12,981 nucleotides of DNA from Pinguiococcus pyrenoidosus (taxonomy: Eukaryota; Sar; Pinguiophyceae; Pinguiochrysidales; Pinguiochrysidaceae), in assembly GCA_019677205.1 (NCBI GenBank), contig JAAMXY010002138.1, positions 1-12,981 on the forward strand, read 5' to 3'. Below are positions 7,633 to 12,981 of this stretch, in pieces (position 1 is the first letter of the stretch; the number at the start of each line of letters is the position of its first letter). Both the position numbers and the translations under genes were made by a program. Below the pieces are notes generated by a model. It searched no databases. It saw nothing but the letters and a program-made list of their open reading frames with translations, and had not been told where the DNA came from.

Positions 7633-7680
7633 CCAGATCCAGACCCAGACCCAGACCCAGACCCAGACCCAGACCCAGAC
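7633..7680 (-). repeat. (GGGTCT)n tract in the Pumilio 3' region
   Basis: Eight CCAGAC-type hexamers on the plus strand (the first is CCAGAT) give GGG runs every six bases on the minus strand. That is the sense strand for the Pumilio gene, whose stop codon is 43 bases upstream. The tract would fold as a G3-N3 quadruplex array in the DNA or in the mRNA 3' UTR. Confidence 0.93.
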
Positions 7681-7723
7681 AAAAGTGATGGGATGGAGCT
7701 CTCGAAAGAGAAGATGGCCCCGC

Positions 7724-10356
7724 CTACGCATCCACCTTCTCCCCAGAGAGCTTCTCGATGCGCGATATGATGTGCTTCCCGTAGGAAACGCGCTTGAGCT
7801 GCTGCGAGTAGCGCCGCAGCTCCGTGAGGATCTGCGATCGCTGCACGGAATCCGCCACGTCGATCACACTCTGAATCACGTAGTTGCCGTACGGATCCTG
7901 CACGAGCATCTGGAACTGAGACGCCGAGAACTCGTCCTGGTCGCCACTGGCCGACATGCCTGCGCCGATGAGCTGGTCGATCAGAACATCCCGCTGCTCC
8001 TTGCTGCCGTACTGCAGGCATTTCTCGACGACGTTCGAGGCGAACTTGTGCCGCGCATAGTTCACGAGGTTGTTCGAGACGTTGAGGATGAGATTGTCGC
8101 GGTCGTCCGGCCTGCCGTAGTTCAGTAGGTGCTGCGTGACGTAGTTGCCGTACTGGTCACAGATCAGATCCTTCATGCAGGTGCGAATCTCCATGAGGAT
8201 GGGCTCCTTCTGTGCCGTGCTGCAGTGCTCCAGTATCCTCTGGATGACGCGGCAGCCGTAGGCATGCATGGCAAGATAGCGCACTTGCCCCTTGAAGGCA
8301 TCCACGATGAAGTCCACCTTGGCGTAGTAAAACTCAGCCAGCTCCCTCCCGCTCATGTCGCTCGGATCCTTATCGACACCTGCCTCCTGTGTGTCCTGGA
8401 CTTCGCCTCCCTCGCCGGCGCTCCCGGCGCTGCCCCCGGCACCGCTATCGCCGTTGAAGGGCGTCTTGGACTCGACGACTGCGGTGCCCTGCGCTCGAGC
8501 CTTCAACTGGTCGAAGAGCCGTGCTTCGCTCTGCTGCGCCCTCTTAGCAGCGCTGCAGATGACTTCAATTGCTTTCTGAATCACATGGTTGCCGTTCTGG
8601 TCCTGCACACATTCCAGAACGCGTCCTTCGAACTCTCCGATGAGCTCCAGAAGGATCTCGAGGTCCACGAACTCGAAGCATTTCTGCACCACGCGGCAAC
8701 CGTACATCTGCAAGGCCAGGCTGAGCGAGTTGTGGCGCAAGAGCTCGGCCAGGTCCTTTCGCATGTCGCGACTGCCGTGCTCGAAGAGCTTCTGCACCAC
8801 ATAGTTGCCGAAGACGTCGGTCATGAGGCTGTGCGCGGACGGAAGGATCTCCCGGAAGAGAGCGGCCTTCTCGTCGGGAGTGCCATTCTCGAGCTTCTGC
8901 TGGATGAAGCGCGAGCCGTGCTGGTCTCTGCAGTGCAGCACCACCCGTCCCAGCACCGCCTCCATCGTCAGATGCTGCTGCTGCTGATGGTGCTGCTGAT
9001 GGTGCTGTTGATGGTGCTGCTGATGGTGCTTGCGGCCGCCGCGACCACGGTCGCGACCGCGGTCGCCCTTGCCGTCCCCACGGTGACGGCCACCCTTGTT
9101 GTAGTGTCCGTGTCCGTGTCCATGTCCGTGTCCATGTCCGTGTCCGTGTCCGTGTCCATGTCCATGTCCGTGTCCGTGTCCGTGTCCATGTCCGTGTCCA
9201 TGTCCGTGGCCATGTCCGTGCCCGTGTCCGTGGCCATGTCCGTGCCCGTGCCCATGGCCATGATTGTGGTGGGATTTGTTGTGGCGTCCCCCTTTATGCC
9301 CATGTCCATGGTGGCTCGAGTTGTTGCCGCCGTGGTAGCTCGGAGCCACCACCAGCACTTCCTGCTGCACGGAGTGCTGCATCGGCATCAGCCGGCCGTC
9401 GAAGTGCATGTACTGCAGCTGTGGAGCGTACTCGACGCCCTCCTTGCCGTGCGCTTGGCTCGAGCCGCCCTGGTTCTGTACCGCAGAGCCATTCACGACC
9501 CGCACGAAGCGCGGGTCGGTGTAAGGGTAGATGGACTGCACGTACGGGCCGTTCCCCTGGTTGGAAGAGCCATTGGGGGCCTGGTCCACCGGCTGCAACA
9601 TGAACTGCTGCCCGTTGGGATGAGTGACGTAACCCGCTCCGAAGCCCGTTCCACGGCCGACGCCCTTGCCTGGCGACACGGACCGCGTGCGGACCTCGGT
9701 CTGCGGAGCTTGTGGAGGCAGTCGGAAGATGGAGCTGGGCGCGGGCTGATCGGCCGGGTGCTGGCGTGGGGCCCGTTGCCGTTGGCCGAAGTCCCGGCTG
9801 TCCATTCCGAGGCCCACGCCCATCCCGGCCACGCCATCCCGCTGCCTGTTCTCGTAGCTCGGCGCTCCGTTGGGCGGGTACTCCTCGTCGAGCAGGTCGA
9901 GCCTCATATCCTTGGCGCTCTTCAGTCCTCCGAGGCTGTCGTCGGGCAACGCCGCCTTCAAGCCAGCAGTTCCGTACGCGTCGGACTCTCCCGCGCCTCG
10001 CGGATCATGCAAGTCGGCGCCGAAGGAGAAGCCGCCACTCAGCGAGCCTGGAATCCCACGACAGTTTAGGCGCTGCCGCGGGCTTTTGCTTGAAGTTGCA
10101 GCGCTCGCCAAGAGCTTGAGGACAGGTTACATACGCACCAATCTGGCTGGTGACCGGCGGCGCCGAGATGGCGCGATTCGTGCTGCGCTGCAGCGCAAAG
10201 GGATCTCCTGCGACATCAAAAGGCGACAGTGAGCGCTACGTTCCCGCGTGCGGCACACTTCGGCCAGAGCGCCTGCAGTTTCCGTGCCCTTGCGTCCGTC
10301 GAATTCGACGGGTACTCACCCAGCAGCGACGACTCATTGGGCCCCCAAAGCGACAT
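7724..10356 (-). CDS. PUM: Pumilio (PUF) RNA-binding protein, three exons
   Basis: Sequence-specific mRNA 3'-UTR binder that represses or localises transcripts. Exons 10356-10320, 10207-10139 and 10047-7724 join (introns 112 nt, GTGAGT...CGCAG; 91 nt, GTGCGT...TCCAG with CCTAAAC branch site; both phase 1) to 809 residues. The upstream exons are needed because the large open frame has no early ATG and meets a stop upstream. The N-terminal half is disordered: a His-Gly tract at 298-350, an Arg/Gly patch, and HHQQ repeats at 376-394. The Pumilio domain spans about 397-800 with eight repeats. RNA-contact triplets by repeat: R1 S414/R415/Q418, R2 N450/Y451/Q454, R3 C486/R487/Q490, R4 N522/H523/Q526, R5 C634/R635/Q638, R6 N670/Y671/Q674, R7 S706/N707/E710, R8 N757/Y758/Q761. 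By the PUF code these read UGUAUAUA. About 80 extra residues sit between repeats 4 and 5. Confidence 0.95.
8972..9028 (-). repeat. 12-bp repeat encoding HHQQ in Pumilio
   Basis: Four His-His-Gln-Gln units followed by QQH, directly before the first PUF repeat. At DNA level the plus strand repeats a 12-mer of the type GATGGTGCTGCT. Confidence 0.92.
9104..9262 (-). repeat. 6-bp repeat encoding a (His-Gly)26 tract in Pumilio
   Basis: 159 bases of CAYGGN-type hexamers encode 26 alternating His-Gly pairs plus a final His (residues 298-350). Only third positions vary (CAT/CAC, GGA/GGC/GGG), so the repeat is coding-constrained. All six-base steps keep frame, so length changes would be tolerated. Confidence 0.95.
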
Positions 10357-10819
10357 CGCGTCTTCGCCGCGGACTTCTGGAAGGCCTGCGACGCGAACTG
10401 GAGGCTCTGCGGCGCTGCGACTGCGCGCAACGCTGCTCCGACGCCGGTGTTCCAGTGCCGAGTGCGGAAGAGTTTTGCGACTCCCCCGAGCGCGCCACAC
10501 GCGGCCCTGCGTGCCCTTGTCTTCGGCGCGCGGGACGTTACGACACTCTCTCGTGGGATGCTGTGCTAGAGAGACGAACGTTGGAGGCGCGCGAAGCGCT
10601 GGGCGACTTGTGGCGCGCAATTTGAGCCTCCCAAGTTGAGCTGCTGTTTTCGGGTTTTGGCGCCGGTTCACCCTCCTGGAACGGTACTCCCGTACCACGC
10701 TCGCCAACGTTTTTTCCATCTGTCCCCCTCAAGACGGACGCGTAGCTGGAGCCGGGGCGTTCCCGATCGGAAGCAGCCCGGTCCAAGGCCAAGCCGGAGT
10801 TCTAGCCGGTAGCAGTACC
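10357..10819. other. Pumilio 5' region without a gene
   Basis: This stretch lies upstream of the Pumilio start codon. Overlapping open frames on both strands lack motifs and are best read as GC-rich noise. It contains the GGCGCC element at 10655-10664. I see no TATA box. Confidence 0.5.
10655..10664. promoter_or_regulatory. E2F-like TTTTGGCGCC element upstream of Pumilio
   Basis: Same core as the palindrome beside the MINDY start, here about 300 bp upstream of the Pumilio ATG. It fits the E2F consensus, but position and number alone do not prove use. Confidence 0.3.
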
Positions 10820-11138
10820 CTACTGTACTCCGCTAACGTCATCGGTCACTCCGCGTTGACCAATCAGAGGACGCGCCGGCCTCCACTTTGACAGGTCCGG
10901 CCGTGGAAGGCTAGCGTAAGGTGCTGCGTTAGCGACGGGAGTGCAAATGATGCCTCGGAGCTGAACATTCATGCGTTGAAAAATGAGGGAAAATGCGCGC
11001 CAGCGCTCTCACCTTCAATTCAAAACGCACGAGGTGCGGGCTACTACCCCTGTGCAGTTGGGCGTTGGTCTCCCGAGCACCTTCGGCGAGGAGCCCGACC
11101 AGCGTCGTGGCGTCGCCTTGAACGTGGCTGACGCACAT
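10820..11138 (-). CDS. Candidate 88-residue two-exon protein, unrecognised
   Basis: Exon 1 (11138-11013) starts at an ATG and reads GDATTLVGLLAEGARETNAQ, then SSPHLVRFELK, with about 76% G/C at third positions, as in confirmed genes. A GTGAGA donor and a GTTCAG acceptor remove 52 nt (10961-11012). This intron is shorter than the others but has a pyrimidine-rich stretch and a CTCAT branch-like word. Exon 2 (10960-10820) begins LRGIICTPVANAAPYASL and reaches a TAG in phase 0. Exon 1 looks more convincing than exon 2, which overlaps a CCAAT box and may instead be non-coding. No family recognised. The gene would be divergent from PEX12 across the AT-rich island. Confidence 0.33.
10859..10866 (+). 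promoter_or_regulatory. CCAAT box (ACCAATCA)
   Basis: ACCAATCAG matches the NF-Y consensus well. It lies between Pumilio and PEX12, but also inside the second exon of the weak candidate gene; at most one of these readings matters. Its target is uncertain. Confidence 0.3.
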
Positions 11139-11429
11139 CAGTGTTTTCAGACGAGCGAGGCACTGGCTGAGGCCAGAGGAGGCGCGCAGCCAAACGGCGA
11201 TTGCTTCTTCTTCTCAACTTCATGCATGCAGCCATTCCTGCGGATCCACCTTAAGAAAGCTTCAACCAGGAAGTTAACGATCACTTCGTCAGTGCAAGCG
11301 TGCATATGCTGCTGCACACCGCTGCGAAGCAGACCAGCCAGCGCCGCTCCTCTGCTGCGCAAAGAGAAACACAAAAACAAGCTGCTCCACGCCGCCCAGC
11401 ACAAACCTGAAACAGCAACCTGCGACGAG

Positions 11430-11572
11430 CAAAGATTACAAATAAATATTTCAATCATAAAAATATTGCTGAATACTTAAGTATAATATTATATCTAGAT
11501 ATTAATTTTTATATGTATGTATGACATTGGGAAATAATGGGAATATAAAAGTACACAATATGGGTACCGACA
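11430..11572. other. AT-rich island with tandem palindromes upstream of PEX12
   Basis: About 140 A/T-rich bases lie 57-200 bp upstream of the PEX12 start codon. Three perfect 12-bp palindromes overlap at 9-bp steps: ATACTTAAGTAT (11473-11484), TATAATATTATA (11482-11493) and ATATCTAGATAT (11491-11502). The island shares ATCATAAAAATAT with the one at 3232-3342. The DNA between 11139 and 11430 shows open frames on both strands but nothing I can assign. Confidence 0.65.
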
Positions 11573-11628
11573 GAGACCAATCGAGCTTCGTTCGCGCGCT
11601 TTTTCTCGCGCATGGAGGCGTACAAAGC

Positions 11629-12774
11629 ATGGACATTCTCATCACAAATGTGGATGCGTCCACTCTGCTTCCGTCCTTCTTCGAGCTCGTGCTGCAGCAG
11701 TCGTTGGACGAGTGCCTCACCCCCGCGCTCGCGCATATTCTTCCGCGGAGCGACAGAGCCGGCATCCTGAAGGGCGCTTTGGACTCCCTGTCGCTTATCG
11801 GCTTCGGAAGCTTGGCGTCTGAGCGACTTTGTGGCTTCAGCAGAGCAAGCGAGGGGGCCGCACCGCTGAAAAGGGGCCGGAGAGCGGCACTGAGCGTGGC
11901 GCTATGGGTACTTCTGCCGCCGCTTTGGTCTGCGCTTGAGGCGTCGTTGAAACGCAGGGGAGACCGTGTGACGAGATCGGTAAGCGCCGCTGCAGATGCG
12001 TAGCGGAAAGCCCTCCATGGCGGCTCATGTCAGAACTCCCCCCAAACGCACACAGGGTCGACCTCGGCTTGGCGCTGGAATCCAGGCCCTGGCGTCACTC
12101 GCGCGACCGACGACGAAGGTGGTGAACCTGGCTTTCCAGTTGGCGTACCTGGTTGGGGCCACCAAGTACTTCAGCGCAAATGGCTGGATCTCGCGGCAGG
12201 TCCTCGTTCGAACGTCGGTCGCCAAAGCCGACAAGGCTTCCTCGGCGGATCCGGCGAGGAGAATCGCGTACTTTCGGTACGCCGTCGTCAGCCTCGTGAT
12301 CATCTACAAGGCACTCGAGTTTCTCTACCGGGAACGAGAAGAAATCGGACTGGAGGTGCGTCTACCTCAACGTGGTGGTGGCCGTCGTTCCTGTAGTGGT
12401 GTCGACGATCCGTGACCATCTTCTTTGGCTTTGACCAGCGGTCCGACCGGAACGGGAGACCAGCGCCTCCGGCTCCGCTTCCGGCGATTCCTGCAGCTTC
12501 GGGATGTGGCGTTCCTGTGGACGAGAGGACATGCCCGCTGTGCAACAGGAAGCGCACGCTTTCGGCGACTTGCGGTAAGGCGGCTGCTCCTTCGGCTGGT
12601 ATCTGCTTGTCAGGTGGCGAGGCTTACGCATCGCTTCTGCTTGCAGGCTCAGGTTTTGTTTTCTGCTACCGCTGCCTCCTTGACTTTGTCCGTGAGCACC
12701 ACTGCTGCCCTGTGACGCGGCAGCCTGCCTCGGAAGAGAGCATCATCCGAATCTACGACGGTGGCGATGACTAA
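11629..12774 (+). CDS. PEX12: Peroxin-12, RING subunit of the peroxisomal import ligase
   Basis: PEX12 works with PEX2 and PEX10 in the peroxisomal membrane as the ubiquitin ligase/retrotranslocation channel that recycles the receptor PEX5. Exons 11629-11979, 12056-12355, 12439-12574 and 12647-12774 give 304 residues (introns 76, 83 and 72 nt; GTAAGC, GTGCGT and GTAAGG donors; phases 0, 0, 1). The N-terminus has SFFELVLQQSLDECLTPALA, matching the family SxFE...QDSL...RPAL pattern. Hydrophobic segments lie at about 87-105, in the NLAFQLAYLVGA stretch, and in YFRYAVVSLVIIYKALEF. The C-terminal RING has CPLC (249-252), FCYRC (Cys269, Cys272) and HHCCP (280-284). This is the reduced single-zinc type known for PEX12. 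It is shorter than human PEX12 (359). In-frame ATGs lie upstream, inside the AT-rich island; I chose MDILITNVD. Confidence 0.93.
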
Positions 12775-12981
12775 TTGGGAGGAGAGGAGAGAGAGAAGAA
12801 GGCTCCTTCATGTCCGACAAAGCGCACAGCGCAAAGGCTCGGCTCGTCCGGCTCCAGATCATCGCAGCTCTCGCTTCCTCTTCCCACAGCTGACAGCGCT
12901 TGCATTGCGTGACCGACGAGGCTCCAGGCCCGGCTGCAGAGAATCCGGGGAGGTCCGCAGTCCGACAGAGGCCGAGTCCGG
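12775..12981. other. Region downstream of PEX12
   Basis: Begins with a purine tract of GGAGAGG and GAGA steps (12778-12805), then ordinary GC-rich sequence to the window edge. No gene start, exon or RNA can be supported. Confidence 0.5.

Noticed and set aside
7633-7680. Internal telomere-like sequence (GGGTCT)n
   Set aside because: The unit is not a known telomere repeat I can name, the array is short and it sits inside a gene region, so a simple quadruplex-type repeat is the better description.
8129-10069. 646-codon plus-strand open frame opposite Pumilio, with a Ser-Val/Ser-Met repeat
   Set aside because: It is the antisense shadow of a gene with eight intact PUF repeats; the Ser-Val run is the complement of the His-Gly codons.
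10150-10639. Several plus-strand frames of 120-139 codons
   Set aside because: They overlap the first Pumilio exons and promoter, lack motifs, and are expected in GC-rich DNA with few stop codons.
11205-11230. PNGDCFFF-like stretch on the plus strand resembling an OTU catalytic motif
   Set aside because: The order is NGDC rather than DGNC and no other OTU element or His block follows.

Overview
The window is nuclear DNA of a GC-rich, gene-dense eukaryote with short spliceosomal introns. I read nine introns with good support, 60 to 112 nt long, with GTRNG donors and YAG acceptors. It carries conserved eukaryotic proteins: an OTU and a MINDY deubiquitinase, a Pumilio RNA-binding protein and the peroxin PEX12. 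I cannot name the lineage from sequence alone. A unicellular alga or another protist (for example a stramenopile) with compact introns would fit. Confirmed genes favour G/C at third codon positions, and I used that to weigh weak candidates.

Layout, left to right. 11-1096 (+): three-exon OTUD6-type deubiquitinase, converging on 2938-1268 (-), a single-exon MINDY-type deubiquitinase with ubiquitin-binding motifs and a C-terminal CaaX box. 2941-3823: MINDY upstream region with an E2F-like palindrome, an AT-rich island and a weak candidate exon. 3824-4328 (+): unrecognised two-exon membrane-anchored protein. 4329-4952: no firm gene, one 7-bp minisatellite. 5428-4953 (-): two-exon small membrane protein resembling SPEC3/Stum, divergent from a weak 59-residue candidate at 5491 (+). 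6009-6260 (+): 63-residue protein with a predicted dual-acylation N-terminus. 6261-7632: no firm gene, but a G-quadruplex-type repeat and coding-like fragments. 10356-7724 (-): three-exon Pumilio with a 53-residue His-Gly tract and a (GGGTCT)n tract just past its stop codon. 11138-10820 (-): weak 88-residue candidate. 11430-11572: second AT-rich island with three evenly spaced 12-bp palindromes. 11629-12774 (+): four-exon PEX12.

Three of the four clearly identified genes belong to ubiquitin biology (two deubiquitinases and a peroxisomal RING E3 subunit). Eukaryotic neighbours need not share a pathway, so this is noted only as an observation. I see no CRISPR array, tRNA, rRNA or intact transposable element. 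The most unusual items are the low-complexity and quadruplex-type repeats of the Pumilio gene, the small acylated protein, and the palindromic AT island upstream of PEX12.
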